Both the position numbers and the translations under genes were made by a program. Source: CAWBYL01 sp963793025 (GTDB lineage Bacteria > Actinomycetota > Acidimicrobiia > Acidimicrobiales > Acidimicrobilacustridaceae). Taken from it: a stretch of 64,000 nucleotides of DNA. The notes under the pieces were generated by a model, which had not been told where the DNA came from, searched no databases, and saw nothing but the letters and a program-made list of their open reading frames with translations. This document shows positions 34,223 through 43,897 of this stretch, piece by piece. Every line of letters begins with the position of its first letter. Position 1 is the stretch's first letter. The stretch lies in the NCBI GenBank assembly GCA_963793025.1, contig CAWBYL010000003.1, positions 93,790-157,789 on the forward strand. The letters are read 5' to 3'.

Positions 34223-37180
34223 TCAGGCCGCATGCAGCGTCGAGCCCCGCCCGTCCTCCCGACGGATGGCCTCGATGCCGATGGGGAGCTGCTGCTTCAT
34301 GGCCTCCACGTGGGTGATGACCCCGACCATCCGACCCGACGAGCGGATCTGGTGGAGGGCATCGACGGCCTGATCGAGGGCGTCGGGGTCGAGCGAACCG
34401 AACCCCTCGTCCACGAACAGGGCCTCGAAGCGACGCCCCGACCCCGATCCGCCCAGGCTCACGACGTCGGCCAGTCCCAGGGCCAGGGCGAGGGAGGCCT
34501 GGAACTGCTCCCCTCCCGACAGCGTGCCCGGGGACCGGCTGCGGCCGGTGTGGCTGTCGAAGACGGCCAGGTCGAGCCCAGCCGGTCGGTTCCGGGCCCC
34601 GGCGTCATCGGTGCGCTCCAGGCGGTAGCGGCCGCCGGTCATGCGGGCCAGGTGGACGTTGGCCGCCTCGGTGACCCGTTCGAGCTCGCCGGCCAGCACC
34701 CAGGTCTCGAGCCCGATGCGAGTGGGACCCTGTCCGTCGCAGGTGCGGGCGACCCGCTCGGCCCGCTCGCAGGCGTCGACCAACCCCACGGCCTCGTCGA
34801 GGACCGCTTGGGCCTCGGTCAGGGCGCCGACGGCCTGCCGGGCCCGCTCCCTGAGCTGGTTGGCCGTCACGGTGAGGCGCTGGGAGGTCGTGCGGGTGAC
34901 CTCGGCCGCCGCCACCAGGTCGTCGACGGCGGGACGGACCTCGGGCAGCGAAGCCGACTCCAGAACCTCGAGGCCGGCCTGCACCGCGGTCAGACGCTGG
35001 TCGTGGGTGACGGTCAGGTGCTGGAGGCGCTCGCGCTCCTCGGCGGGGAGGACATCAGCCCGAGCGGCGGTGGCGTCGGAGAGGTCCGACTCGGCCAGCG
35101 TGGCGGCGAGCACCGACTCGGCCGAGTCGAACGCTCCTGCGGCCTGGTCGAGACGAGCGACGGCAGCGACCCAGACGTCGACGGCGGAACGGGCCCGCGT
35201 GATGAAGGCGGCCCGGGTCTCCAGCGCGTCCGGGTCGGGAACCGGGCCGGCGGCTCGCAACGCGGCCAGCGCCTCCTGGGCGGCGGCCAGCACCACCCGG
35301 GCGGCGGCGGCATCGGCGGTGGTGGCCGCCGAGCGTTCGGCCAGACGGGACCGGCGGACGGCGACGGCGGCCTCCTCGTCACCCAGCCGGTCGAGGGCGG
35401 CGGCGGCCGCCGCGCTGCGAGCGGCGGCCGCCCGCAGGACGTCGTGGGCGCCGGTCAGCTCATCCAGGGCCTGGGTGGCGACCGCACCGAGCTGCTCGGC
35501 GAGCTCACGGACCTCGGTGACCCGCTCGGTGAGGCGGCGACGCGCCGCCTGGTCGGCGGTCTGGGCAGCCTCGAGGGCGTCGACATCGACCATCTCGCCC
35601 TCGCCGTGGGCCACCGCCGGGGCCGGATGCTCGTCGCTGCCGCAGACGGGGCAGGCGTCGCCGTCCGCCAACGTGGCCGCCAAGCGCGGGGCGGCCCCGG
35701 CGACGAACGCTTCGGTTACGGCCTGCAGGTGCGCGGTGGCGGCCTTCCCCGCCGCCTGGAGCTCGGGCACCGCCGACTCGAGCTGGACCAGACGACGGCG
35801 AGCGGTCAGCTGGTCCCCGGACCGCTCGACGGCGGCGGCGAGCGTCACCGCCTCGGCCGCCACCGGTTCGAGCTCGGCCCGTCGAGCCGCCTGATGAGCC
35901 ATCGTGTTGGCCACGGTGACGACCTCACCGGCCAGGGCGGTCCCTCGGGCGTCGATTCGGGCCAGGTCGGCCTCGGCGGCGGCCCGCTTCTCGTCGGCCC
36001 GACGAACGGCGTCGATGCGCTCGCGGTCGCCCTCGACCTCGTGGCCGGCCTGGGCCAGGGCCGCCGAGACGGCCCCCGCATCGGCGTCGGGGACGAGCTC
36101 GACGGTCGCGGCCGCCACCAGTGAGTCGACCTCGTCGCGAGCCGAGACGACGGCCCGTCGAGCGGCGGCTCGCCGAGCGGCGGCGGCGTCGAGCTGGTCG
36201 GCCGCCCTGGCGACGGGCTCGGCGGCCACCGCCGCCTCCAGCAGGGCCCGCCCTTCGGCGACCAGCGGGGCCCGCCGGACGAGCTCGGCGCGAGCCTCCT
36301 CGAGCTGGCGTCGGGAGTCCCACCGTTTGGCGTCGGCCACGGCGGCGGTGGCGGCCGACGCCGCATCCTCGGCCGTGGCGGCGGCGACCCGAGCCGCCTC
36401 CTCGAGATCCTCCAGATCGGGACGGACCTTGTCCAGACGAGCGGCGATGAGCTCCACGTCGTCGTCGACGTCGGCGACCACCGCCGGGTCTTCGGCCAGG
36501 CCCCGCACCACGGCCGAGACGTGCTCCTGGGCGTTGCGGCGATGACGATCGGCCTCGCTGTCGACCTTTTCGACCTGGCGGCGCAGGTCGGCCGCCCGAC
36601 GCTTCAGCTCGTCGACCGCCTGGCTGTACAGGCGGGTGCCGAACAGCTGCTGGAGGAGCGGGCGGCGATCGGCGGTGCCGGCCAGGAGGAACCGCTGGAA
36701 CTTGCCCTGGGGTAGCAGAACGACCCGCTCGAACTGGTGCACCGTGAGGCCCACCAGCGCCTCGCAGGCTTCGGTCACGGGGCGGACGCCGGACGCGAGC
36801 GGCTCCTCGGTGCCGTCGGCGTGGATTCGGGCGAGGGCCGCCGACGCCGCCTGCGGTGTGGTTCCCGAGCCGCGCTTCTTGGGTCGGGTCTGCTCGGGCG
36901 AGCGCCGCACGCGATAGCGCTCGCCCTCCACCTCGAAGGTCAGCTCGACCGCGCACTGCGCCGTCGGATCCGCATGGTGGGAGCGGATGTCGGTGGCCGT
37001 CCGATCACCGGGCAGCCCGCCGAACAGCGCGTAGGCCATGGCGTCGAACACGGTGGTCTTGCCCGCCCCGGTGGGCCCGGACACCACGAAGAGCCCCAGC
37101 GCGCCCAGGGCCGCGAAGTCGACTGTCTCCTCACCCGGATAGACCCCGAAGGCCTGGAGGTGCAGCTCGACCGGCCTCAT
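34223..37180 (-). CDS. sbcC: SbcC, SMC-like nuclease ATPase subunit
   Basis: SbcC is the Rad50-type ATPase of the SbcCD nuclease that opens DNA hairpins and cleaves blocked ends. Of 985 residues, Walker A GPTGAGKT is at 35-42. A long Ala/Glu-rich coiled coil surrounds the zinc hook CPVCGSDEH near residue 510. The ABC signature LSGGEQFQASLALAL lies near 887, and FVDEGFGSLDPDAL is the Walker B/D-loop. Shorter than the 1048 residues of E. coli. The start overlaps the sbcD stop by 4 nt. Confidence 0.95.
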   Translation of the reverse strand: MRPVELHLQAFGVYPGEETVDFAALGALGLFVVSGPTGAGKTTVFDAMAYALFGGLPGDRTATDIRSHHADPTAQCAVELTFEVEGERYRVRRSPEQTRPKKRGSGTTPQAASAALARIHADGTEEPLASGVRPVTEACEALVGLTVHQFERVVLLPQGKFQRFLLAGTADRRPLLQQLFGTRLYSQAVDELKRRAADLRRQVEKVDSEADRHRRNAQEHVSAVVRGLAEDPAVVADVDDDVELIAARLDKVRPDLEDLEEAARVAAATAEDAASAATAAVADAKRWDSRRQLEEARAELVRRAPLVAEGRALLEAAVAAEPVARAADQLDAAAARRAAARRAVVSARDEVDSLVAAATVELVPDADAGAVSAALAQAGHEVEGDRERIDAVRRADEKRAAAEADLARIDARGTALAGEVVTVANTMAHQAARRAELEPVAAEAVTLAAAVERSGDQLTARRRLVQLESAVPELQAAGKAATAHLQAVTEAFVAGAAPRLAATLADGDACPVCGSDEHPAPAVAHGEGEMVDVDALEAAQTADQAARRRLTERVTEVRELAEQLGAVATQALDELTGAHDVLRAAAARSAAAAAALDRLGDEEAAVAVRRSRLAERSAATTADAAAARVVLAAAQEALAALRAAGPVPDPDALETRAAFITRARSAVDVWVAAVARLDQAAGAFDSAESVLAATLAESDLSDATAARADVLPAEERERLQHLTVTHDQRLTAVQAGLEVLESASLPEVRPAVDDLVAAAEVTRTTSQRLTVTANQLRERARQAVGALTEAQAVLDEAVGLVDACERAERVARTCDGQGPTRIGLETWVLAGELERVTEAANVHLARMTGGRYRLERTDDAGARNRPAGLDLAVFDSHTGRSRSPGTLSGGEQFQASLALALGLADVVSLGGSGSGRRFEALFVDEGFGSLDPDALDQAVDALHQIRSSGRMVGVITHVEAMKQQLPIGIEAIRREDGRGSTLHAA

Positions 37181-38466
37181 GCGTCGACCTCGGCCGACGC
37201 CACGTGGGCCAGCGCGCTCTCCAACAGCGCCCGCTCGAGGGTGTCGGGCTCCTCGCCGGCGACCGAACGCCAGAAGCCCAGGGTGGCGTCGAGAGGCGAC
37301 AGGCGACCCCGGACGGCGGGGACCGCACCATCGTCGGGATCATCGCCTCCTCGCTCGGGGGCCAGCACGATCTCGACGACGTGGGGGAACCGATCGAGGA
37401 GGCGCCCCTTGGCGTCGACCACGTAGGCGGGGTCGGTCAGCACCGCCCGCACGAAGTGGTCGGTCACCCCGTGGTGACGCCGGCTGGCGAGCAGCTCCTC
37501 GAGCCGTCCGGTGACCGTGGCCACCGGACGTCCGGTCGGCACGTCGACGGGGCGTACGTCAGCGGTGCCGTCGGGCGCCAGGTCGACGAGCACCACCTGC
37601 TTGGTGTGGGTCTCCGAGAACGAGTACGGCAGCGGGGTTCCGGAATAGCGGACGGTGTCGGACCCCACCGCCTGCGGACGGTGCAGGTGCCCGAGGGCCA
37701 CATAGGAGAACCCGTCGAACACCTCGCCGGTGACCTGGCCGGTGCCGCCCACGGTGAGGAGACGCTCGGAATCCGACGACTGCCCGCCGGTGACGAAGGC
37801 GTGGGCGACGAGGATCGACCGGGGACCGAGCCGTGCGGCTCGCGCCCGGGCGAGGGCCGCCTCGACCATGCCGTGGTGGGTGCGGTTGGCCACGCTGCGG
37901 GACCGATCGGAACCGACGACCGGGGGGGTGGCCACCTCGGCCTCGATCTCGTCGAACAACGACAGCGCGATCGGCTCGGCCAGCGGAGCCGGTGCACCGA
38001 CGTCGACCACCGGAGCCGGAAGGGGACCGGACTCGACCGGCGCCCAGTCCCCCGGGGCCAGCACCGGGTCGAGGTAGGGGACGGGCACGACGTGGAGCGG
38101 GCCGTCGTCGGCCTCGATGACCACGGCCTCGCCGGCCCGGGCGTAGCCCCCCCGCACGTGGACGCCGGCCAGGTCGGTGAGCCCGTCGTAGGCCGACACC
38201 CGGTCGGGGCCGTCGTGGTTGCCGGCGATGGCGACCACGCGGATGCCACGAGCCACCAGGCGCGCGAGCGTGTCGCGCAGCAGGGCCACCGACTCGGTGG
38301 GCGGGATGGCCCGGTCGTACAGGTCGCCGGCCACGACGACCACGTCGACGGACTCGGCCACGGCCAGCTCGACCATCCAGTCGAGGAAGACGGCCTGATC
38401 GGCGTGCAGCGACACGGGCCCGAAGCTTCGACCGAGGTGCCAGTCGCTCGTGTGCAGGATCCGCAT
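37177..38466 (-). CDS. sbcD: SbcD, Mre11-like nuclease subunit
   Basis: SbcD is the Mn-dependent nuclease partner of SbcC. The 429 residues contain the calcineurin-like phosphoesterase motifs TSDWHLG (near 7-13), VVAGDLYDRAIP, IAGNHDGPDR and VALGHLHRPQ, with all metal ligands present. The last third binds SbcC. First gene of sbcD-sbcC, 4-nt overlap. Near position 38500 I see nothing that looks like an SOS box. Confidence 0.95.
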   Translation of the reverse strand: MRILHTSDWHLGRSFGPVSLHADQAVFLDWMVELAVAESVDVVVVAGDLYDRAIPPTESVALLRDTLARLVARGIRVVAIAGNHDGPDRVSAYDGLTDLAGVHVRGGYARAGEAVVIEADDGPLHVVPVPYLDPVLAPGDWAPVESGPLPAPVVDVGAPAPLAEPIALSLFDEIEAEVATPPVVGSDRSRSVANRTHHGMVEAALARARAARLGPRSILVAHAFVTGGQSSDSERLLTVGGTGQVTGEVFDGFSYVALGHLHRPQAVGSDTVRYSGTPLPYSFSETHTKQVVLVDLAPDGTADVRPVDVPTGRPVATVTGRLEELLASRRHHGVTDHFVRAVLTDPAYVVDAKGRLLDRFPHVVEIVLAPERGGDDPDDGAVPAVRGRLSPLDATLGFWRSVAGEEPDTLERALLESALAHVASAEVDA

Positions 38467-38598
38467 CGCTCAACCGATCGTAGGACGGCCGTCTCTGGAC
38501 ACCAGTGACCCTACGAAGGGGGTGCGACAGTGCTGTCTGCGGCGCGGAGCGCCGCGATGCGGGGACGACTTCACCACCGACCGCTGCGACGAGAGGTT

Positions 38599-39753
38599 TC
38601 AGTGCAAAGACGCCGCGGCGGTGAGGGCGGCGGAGACGACGGAGGCGGCGCGGTCGTCGGGGGTGGGGCCGCCGTGCATGCGGTTCATCACGTAGGCCAC
38701 CGTGAGCTCGTTGTCGAGGTCGTTGACCGCGATCGACCCTCCCCATCCTCGCCAGTAGCAGGTGTGGCGGTTGGCACCGACCGGCATGGCGTCGCTGTGC
38801 AGCCCGTACCCGATGCCGAAGCTGAGCGGGAACCCGAGCACCAGGTCCTCCCCGGAGCTCTGCTCGTCGAAGACGGCCTCGCAGCCGGCTCGTGACAGGT
38901 AGCGGACCCCGTCGATCTCGCCCCCGTGGGACAGGATCGCCTGCACCCGGGCCACCGACCGGGCGTTGCCGTGCCCGTTCGAGGCCGCGATCTCGGCCCG
39001 CCGCCACGCTTCGTTCCACGACCAGCTGGCCACCGACGGGGGGTTGGTGAAGGTACGGACCCTCACGCTGTCCGCTGGCCAGTCTCCCGGCTGGTCCGCG
39101 CCGACCACCGGGTCGCCCGGGGGCGGGATCTGCCGCGCCACCCGGGCGTCGTGCTCCGGTGGGGTCCCGATGTGGAAGTCGGCGCGGCGGGGACCGGCCA
39201 GCTCGGTGGCGAACAGCTCACCGAGGGTCACCCCGGCGACCCGGCGGACGACCTCGCCCAGCAGGAAGCCCTGGGTCACGGCGTGGTAGCCCGACGCCGT
39301 GCCCGGCTCCCACCACGGCGCCTGGGCGGCCAGCAGACCGGTGGCCTTCTCCCAGTCGTACAGGTCGGTCTCGGTCATCGGTTCCTGCCAGCCCGACAGA
39401 CCCGACGTGTGGGCCATGAGATGGCGGACCTCGACGCCCTCCTTGCCCGCGGCGGCGAACTCCGGCCAGTAGCGGGCCACCGGCGCGTACAGGTCGATCT
39501 CGCCCCGGTCGGCCAGGAGCAGGACGGTCAGCGCCGCCATGGTCTTGGTCGTGGACCACACGTTGGTGATGGTGTCCTCGGCCCACGGCGTCCCGGCCTC
39601 GTCGATCGTGCCGCCCCACACGTCGACCACCGTCTCCCCCCGGTGGATCACACAGACCGACGCACCGATGTCGGCGCCCCGGTCGAGGTTGTCAGCCAGC
39701 ACCGTGGCGACAGGAGCGAACCGTTCGTCGAAGGTCCCGCTGATCTCGGCCAT
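38599..39753 (-). CDS. Beta-lactamase-family serine hydrolase (esterase-like)
   Basis: This 384-residue enzyme of the class-C beta-lactamase/EstB family has the nucleophile motif STTK (VWSTTKTMAAL) and HTSGLSGW. The second motif is YHA at the usual Y-x-N position (GYHAVTQG), and WGGS is a likely third motif. No signal peptide, so it is probably a cytosolic esterase or peptidase rather than a resistance enzyme. Start is ATG 39753. Confidence 0.86.
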   Translation of the reverse strand: MAEISGTFDERFAPVATVLADNLDRGADIGASVCVIHRGETVVDVWGGTIDEAGTPWAEDTITNVWSTTKTMAALTVLLLADRGEIDLYAPVARYWPEFAAAGKEGVEVRHLMAHTSGLSGWQEPMTETDLYDWEKATGLLAAQAPWWEPGTASGYHAVTQGFLLGEVVRRVAGVTLGELFATELAGPRRADFHIGTPPEHDARVARQIPPPGDPVVGADQPGDWPADSVRVRTFTNPPSVASWSWNEAWRRAEIAASNGHGNARSVARVQAILSHGGEIDGVRYLSRAGCEAVFDEQSSGEDLVLGFPLSFGIGYGLHSDAMPVGANRHTCYWRGWGGSIAVNDLDNELTVAYVMNRMHGGPTPDDRAASVVSAALTAAASLH

Positions 39754-39832
39754 CGCTTCCCCCCGGACGAGTCGTCGGACGACTCAACCTACGCTCACCG
39801 TCGAGACGACGTCGCGCCGGAGGGGAGGGTCG

Positions 39833-40291
39833 ATGGTCCACGTGCGGTCCGACCGCTGGTACGACTTCCCCGCCGACCGCGAAACCGTGTGGGAGTCGTT
39901 CACGACGACACCCCGCTACCGGACGTGGTGGCCCTGGCTGCTCGAGTTCGACGGCGACCGGCTGGCGGCCGGCGAGCGGTGGTGGTGCGTGGTGTCCCCA
40001 CCGGTGCCCTACGTCGTGCGGTTCACCATCCACATCGAGAAGGTGGCTGCGCCCGACGCGGTGGAAGCGACGGTCCACGGCGACGTGGAGGGAGTGGCCC
40101 GTCTCGACCTGGTCGACACCACCGCCGCCGGCGATGCCTGTCGCCTGCACCTCGTGTCCGACCTGGCCCCCGGGAACCCGGCCCTGCGGCTGATCGCCCG
40201 GGCCGCTCGACCGGTCGTGCGCCGAGGTCACGACTGGGTGCTCGACACCGGCGCTCGCCAGTTCGTCGATCGTGCCCTCCCCCGCCGCTGA
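39833..40291 (+). CDS. SRPBCC (START-like) family protein
   Basis: The 152-residue product resembles polyketide-cyclase/SRPBCC lipid-binding folds: DFPADRETVWESFTT, RTWWPWLLEF and CRLHLVSDLAPGNPALRLI. Ligand unknown. ATG 39833 follows GGAGGGGAGGG. It is divergent from the hydrolase gene, leaving about 80 bp of promoter space. Confidence 0.78.
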   Translation: MVHVRSDRWYDFPADRETVWESFTTTPRYRTWWPWLLEFDGDRLAAGERWWCVVSPPVPYVVRFTIHIEKVAAPDAVEATVHGDVEGVARLDLVDTTAAGDACRLHLVSDLAPGNPALRLIARAARPVVRRGHDWVLDTGARQFVDRALPRR

Positions 40292-40423
40292 CGCTCGACG
40301 TGCACCGGAGGGGCCGTTGGGGCTAGGACAGTGGGGACACGGAGTTCGGGCGGGACGGGAATGAACAGCCCGACACCGGTGTCGGTGATCTACGAACCGC
40401 CGCGCGATACGGAGAGTCCCTCG

Positions 40424-40759
40424 ATGACGACGACCACCGAGACCGAGCTTCTCGGCGTGGTGCTCACGCCCCGCCAGATCTGGGAGATGCTCGACCTGGT
40501 CAACGACGCCCCCGGCGATGCCGACGAAGACGTCCTCGATGCCGTGGCCAACAAGTTGCGCTCTCCCCGCGTGTTCACCCGCACCAGCGCCGCCCGCTAC
40601 CAGGGCCGGCTGCTGGCGCTCAGCCCCGAGGAGCACGAAGCCCTCGTGGCCCTGGTCGAGGACGACGTGACCCCACCCGACGACGTGATCGAGTCGGTGG
40701 GCGCCCGCCTGGTCGCGCTCGTACCCGACCGGGGCCGCGCCGGTCGCGGACGGGGCTGA
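40424..40759 (+). CDS. Hypothetical acidic protein
   Basis: A 111-residue acidic protein (starting MTTTTETELLGVVLTPRQIW) with EMLDLVNDAPGDADEDVLDA and LSPEEHEALVALVEDD. No family recognised. GGAGAG lies 9 bases before ATG 40424; an in-frame ATG at 40361 gives a longer form. Codon usage looks native. Confidence 0.55.
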   Translation: MTTTTETELLGVVLTPRQIWEMLDLVNDAPGDADEDVLDAVANKLRSPRVFTRTSAARYQGRLLALSPEEHEALVALVEDDVTPPDDVIESVGARLVALVPDRGRAGRGRG

Positions 40760-40811
40760 CACCAGCCCGTCGCCGTACCTTCACGATCACCATCACGCCC
40801 ACGGGGGACCG

Positions 40812-41222
40812 ATGACCGACGACGAGACCCGAGCGCGGAACCTGACCTCGGTGCGTCGCGCCTTCGCCGGCATCGGGGCCGGTGACGCCGCCGCCCAGCT
40901 CGCCAACTACACCGACGACATGGTGCTCGAGCTGCCCTACACCGATCCGCCCAAGCGGATCGAGGGCAAGGACGTCGCCCTCCCCTATCTGGCCAACGCC
41001 CTCGCCGCCTTCGCCATCGAGCTCACCATCACCCTGGTCCACGAGAGCGTCGATCCCGACGAGCTCATCATCGAGTTCTCGGGCACGGGCACCTACAACC
41101 CCAACGGGGCGGCCTACGCCAACAGCTACATCGCCGTGTTCGGCTTCCGTGACGGGCTGATCTGTCGCCAGCGCGAGTTCTTCAACCCACTCGCCGCCCA
41201 ACGGGCCGCCACCGGAGCCTGA
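40812..41222 (+). CDS. NTF2/SnoaL-like ketosteroid-isomerase-fold protein
   Basis: The 136-residue product begins with NLTSVRRAFAGIGAGDAAAQ and has DDMVLELPYTDPPKRIEGKD, the alpha/beta cone fold of SnoaL-like proteins. ELIIEFSGTGTYN and YIAVFGFRDGLI complete the sheet. The substrate is unknown. ATG follows GGGGGACCG. Convergent with the epoxide hydrolase gene. Confidence 0.83.
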   Translation: MTDDETRARNLTSVRRAFAGIGAGDAAAQLANYTDDMVLELPYTDPPKRIEGKDVALPYLANALAAFAIELTITLVHESVDPDELIIEFSGTGTYNPNGAAYANSYIAVFGFRDGLICRQREFFNPLAAQRAATGA

Positions 41223-41246
41223 CCTCCGGAATCGGGCGACGCCCGG

Positions 41247-42407
41247 TCAGGCGACCACACGCCGGAAGGCGCGGAGGTCCTCGACGAAGGGCTCCGGGCG
41301 CTCGAAGGCGGCGAAGTGCCCGCCCCGGGGTTGTTCGGTCCAGTGCACGATGCGGTAGCGCTTGTCGGCCCACGCCCGCGGCGTCTGCATGAGCTCGTAG
41401 GGGTGGTTGGCGTAGCCCGTGGGCACGTCGACCCGACCGGTCCAGGGCTGGTCGGCGGCGTGCCCCGCCCGGCGCGACTCGGCGTACAGCCGGGCGGCCG
41501 AGCCCACGGTGTTGGTGACCCAGTAGGCCATCAGGTTGTCGAGCAGTCGGTCCCAGCCGTAGGTGGCGGCCAGCCCTCCCGGTTCGAGGTCGCTCCACAC
41601 CTGGAACTTCTCGAGGATCCACGCCGCCAGCCCGGTGGGCGAGTCGGTCAGACCGTAGGCGAGCGTCTGGGGCTTGGTGCTCTGGATGGCCATGTAGCCC
41701 GTCCCGTCGGCGATACGGGTCGCCGCGGCACCGAAGCGCTCCATCTCCGCGTCGGTGACCCCGGCCATGGCATCGGTCTCATCGGCACCGGGGAAGGCGA
41801 AGAGCATGTTGAAGTGCACGCCGATCAGCCGGTCGGCATGGGACTCCCCGAGATGGCGGGTGACGATCGCCCCCCAGTCGCCACCCTGGGCGATGTAGCG
41901 CTCGTACCCCAGCTGGGCCATGACCTCGGCGAGGGAGTCGGCCACCCGGGAGACGTCGAAGCCCGGCTGGCGGGTCGGCCCCGAGAAGCCGTAGCCCGGC
42001 ATGGAGGGCACCACGACGTGGAAGGCGTCGGCGGCGTCACCGCCGTGGGCCGCCGGATCGGTGAGCGGGCCGATCACGTCGAGGAACTCGACGAACGAAC
42101 CAGGCCAACCGTGGGTCAACACGATGGGCGTGGCGTCGGGCTCGGGTGACCGGGCGTGGATGAAGTGGACCTGCTCGCCCGCCGCTTCGGTGAGGAAGTG
42201 GGGCCAGCGGTTCATCTGGGCCTCCCGGGCCCGCCAGTCATAGTGGTGGCGCCAGTGCTCGACAGCCTCGGCCACCACCTCGACCGGGATGCCGAGCGAC
42301 CACTCCTCGCCGGGGGCCTGGTCGGGCCAGCGGGCGTGGTCCAGGCGGCGGTTCAGGTCGTCGAGGACGGCGTCGTCGACGTGGAGGGTGAAGGGCTGGG
42401 GCGACAT
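41247..42407 (-). CDS. Epoxide hydrolase (EHN-alpha/beta hydrolase)
   Basis: The 386-residue enzyme starts with the epoxide-hydrolase N-terminal domain (FTLHVDDAVLDDLNRRLDHA). The catalytic core follows: HGWPGS oxyanion motif, nucleophile Asp in GGDWGAIV, and the general-base His in RGGHFAAFE. The juvenile-hormone/CFTR-inhibitory-factor-type family opens epoxides; natural substrate unknown. ATG start at 42407. Confidence 0.9.
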   Translation of the reverse strand: MSPQPFTLHVDDAVLDDLNRRLDHARWPDQAPGEEWSLGIPVEVVAEAVEHWRHHYDWRAREAQMNRWPHFLTEAAGEQVHFIHARSPEPDATPIVLTHGWPGSFVEFLDVIGPLTDPAAHGGDAADAFHVVVPSMPGYGFSGPTRQPGFDVSRVADSLAEVMAQLGYERYIAQGGDWGAIVTRHLGESHADRLIGVHFNMLFAFPGADETDAMAGVTDAEMERFGAAATRIADGTGYMAIQSTKPQTLAYGLTDSPTGLAAWILEKFQVWSDLEPGGLAATYGWDRLLDNLMAYWVTNTVGSAARLYAESRRAGHAADQPWTGRVDVPTGYANHPYELMQTPRAWADKRYRIVHWTEQPRGGHFAAFERPEPFVEDLRAFRRVVA

Positions 42408-42446
42408 GGGGTCAGAACGTAGGACACCAGCGCCGACCCCAGCCGA

Positions 42447-43745
42447 TCAGGCGCCGTCGACCGGAGGCGAGGGTGGCGCCGGAGCCGCCGGCGGGTCGGA
42501 GCCCTCGTGATCGCTCCACGGTGCCGTGAGCCGGCTCCATGCCTCGCCGAACCCGCCGACCATCACGACCGACGCGGCCAGAGCGATCAGGTAGACCCCG
42601 ACCACCACGACCGTGAAGGTACGGCTGGGGTCGTTGGAGAACATGAAGAACAGCGCCATGACGACGGTGAGACCGATCCACACGTTGCGGATGTTGCGGC
42701 CCAGATAGCCGCCGACCTTGGTGTCCCCGGCGTCGTCGCCGAGGTAGCGGCGGATGGCCACCGCCGGGCGGGAGTCGCCGGTCAGCCCCACCACGAGGGC
42801 CACCAGGAGGCCGAACACGATGAGCGCCCGGTTGGAGTCACGCAGGAAGCGGGTGAGGATGTTGAACGACGCCGTCGCCGCCTCGGTGCCCGACGAGTTG
42901 GCCAGGCCGCTCACCGCGATGGCCCGACCAATGGTCAGGATCAGTCCGAGGGCGAGGCAGGCCACCGCCACCCCGACCGCCCAGCGGAACAGCGATCGGC
43001 GCCGATCCGAGGACAGCCACAGCCCCGCCGCCAACAGGACGAGGACCACGACCGGGATCGCCCAGGCGAGGGTCTCGAGGATCTTGAAGATGAACCTCGC
43101 CTGCTGGATGCTCGACGCGTCGAACAGCTCGATCTGTATGTCGAGACGGTCGAGCGACAGCGAGTCGAAGAGGGTGACGCCTCGCTGGTCGAGGATGTCA
43201 CGCACCTGCACCGCGACCTCCTGGAGGTCGACGACCACCATGCCGTCCTTGATGGTGACGACCCCGCCGTCACCGGTCAGCACCTTCACGACCTGGTCGT
43301 GGGCCCGCCGGTTGGCGTTCTCCCACAGCGTCTGGAAGCGGTCGCTGGCGACGAAGTCGTCGATCTGGCCCGACACGAAGCTCTGCACGCCCGAGGTGAT
43401 GGGGGCGGCCAGTCGACTGGCTTGGTCGGGCAGGAGGTTCTCCACCTCGGACTGGAGGTCGACGGCGTCGAACAAGGCGGTGGAGATCCGATCGGAGACC
43501 CGGGCCTGCACCGCCGGGTTGGACGCCAGTGGCGCCACCGTCCTGACGTAGCGGTTGGTATCGAGGATCTCGTTCTTGCCCCAGATGGCCACCACCCCGA
43601 TGGGAACCAGCAGCACGCTGATGAACAGCAGCACCCCTCCGGCGATGCGCCGTCCCCGACCCGCCCGCGCCGACGACGACTCGGCCGTCACTGCGGGCTC
43701 AGCGGCCCGATCGCGCGCCGGTTCCGGAGAAGCATTGGTTCCCAT
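42447..43745 (-). CDS. Actinobacterial integral membrane protein, unknown function
   Basis: The 432-residue protein has an N-terminal helix (IAGGVLLFISVLLVPIGVVAIW). A roughly 150-residue extracytoplasmic domain follows, with ILDTNRYVRTVAPLASNPAV and RISTALFDAVDLQSEV. Then come about five helices and a Pro-rich tail. The phrase LDTNRYV...ASNPAVQ recurs in a widespread uncharacterised actinobacterial family. The ATG at 43745 begins a cytosolic Ala/Ser/Arg tail; the longer upstream frame is a shadow. Divergent from the next gene. Confidence 0.75.
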   Translation of the reverse strand: MGTNASPEPARDRAAEPAVTAESSSARAGRGRRIAGGVLLFISVLLVPIGVVAIWGKNEILDTNRYVRTVAPLASNPAVQARVSDRISTALFDAVDLQSEVENLLPDQASRLAAPITSGVQSFVSGQIDDFVASDRFQTLWENANRRAHDQVVKVLTGDGGVVTIKDGMVVVDLQEVAVQVRDILDQRGVTLFDSLSLDRLDIQIELFDASSIQQARFIFKILETLAWAIPVVVLVLLAAGLWLSSDRRRSLFRWAVGVAVACLALGLILTIGRAIAVSGLANSSGTEAATASFNILTRFLRDSNRALIVFGLLVALVVGLTGDSRPAVAIRRYLGDDAGDTKVGGYLGRNIRNVWIGLTVVMALFFMFSNDPSRTFTVVVVGVYLIALAASVVMVGGFGEAWSRLTAPWSDHEGSDPPAAPAPPSPPVDGA

Positions 43746-43897
43746 CGCAACATCATGGACCTCCAGCCGATGCCGAAGCGGCCAATCGTCGAGGGGCCGC
43801 GATTCACCAAGCCTTCTCGGCTCTCGCCGCCGCAGTAGCGTCCGCGTCGGGGGAGCACGTAGGGGACGCACGCACACGCGAGCATGGGGGACAACAG

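Noticed and set aside
34232..36124. 630-residue plus-strand ORF
   Set aside because: Antisense to the sbcC coiled coil; low complexity.
38599..39753. Beta-lactam resistance enzyme
   Set aside because: No signal peptide and Y-H-A in place of Y-x-N; more like an esterase.
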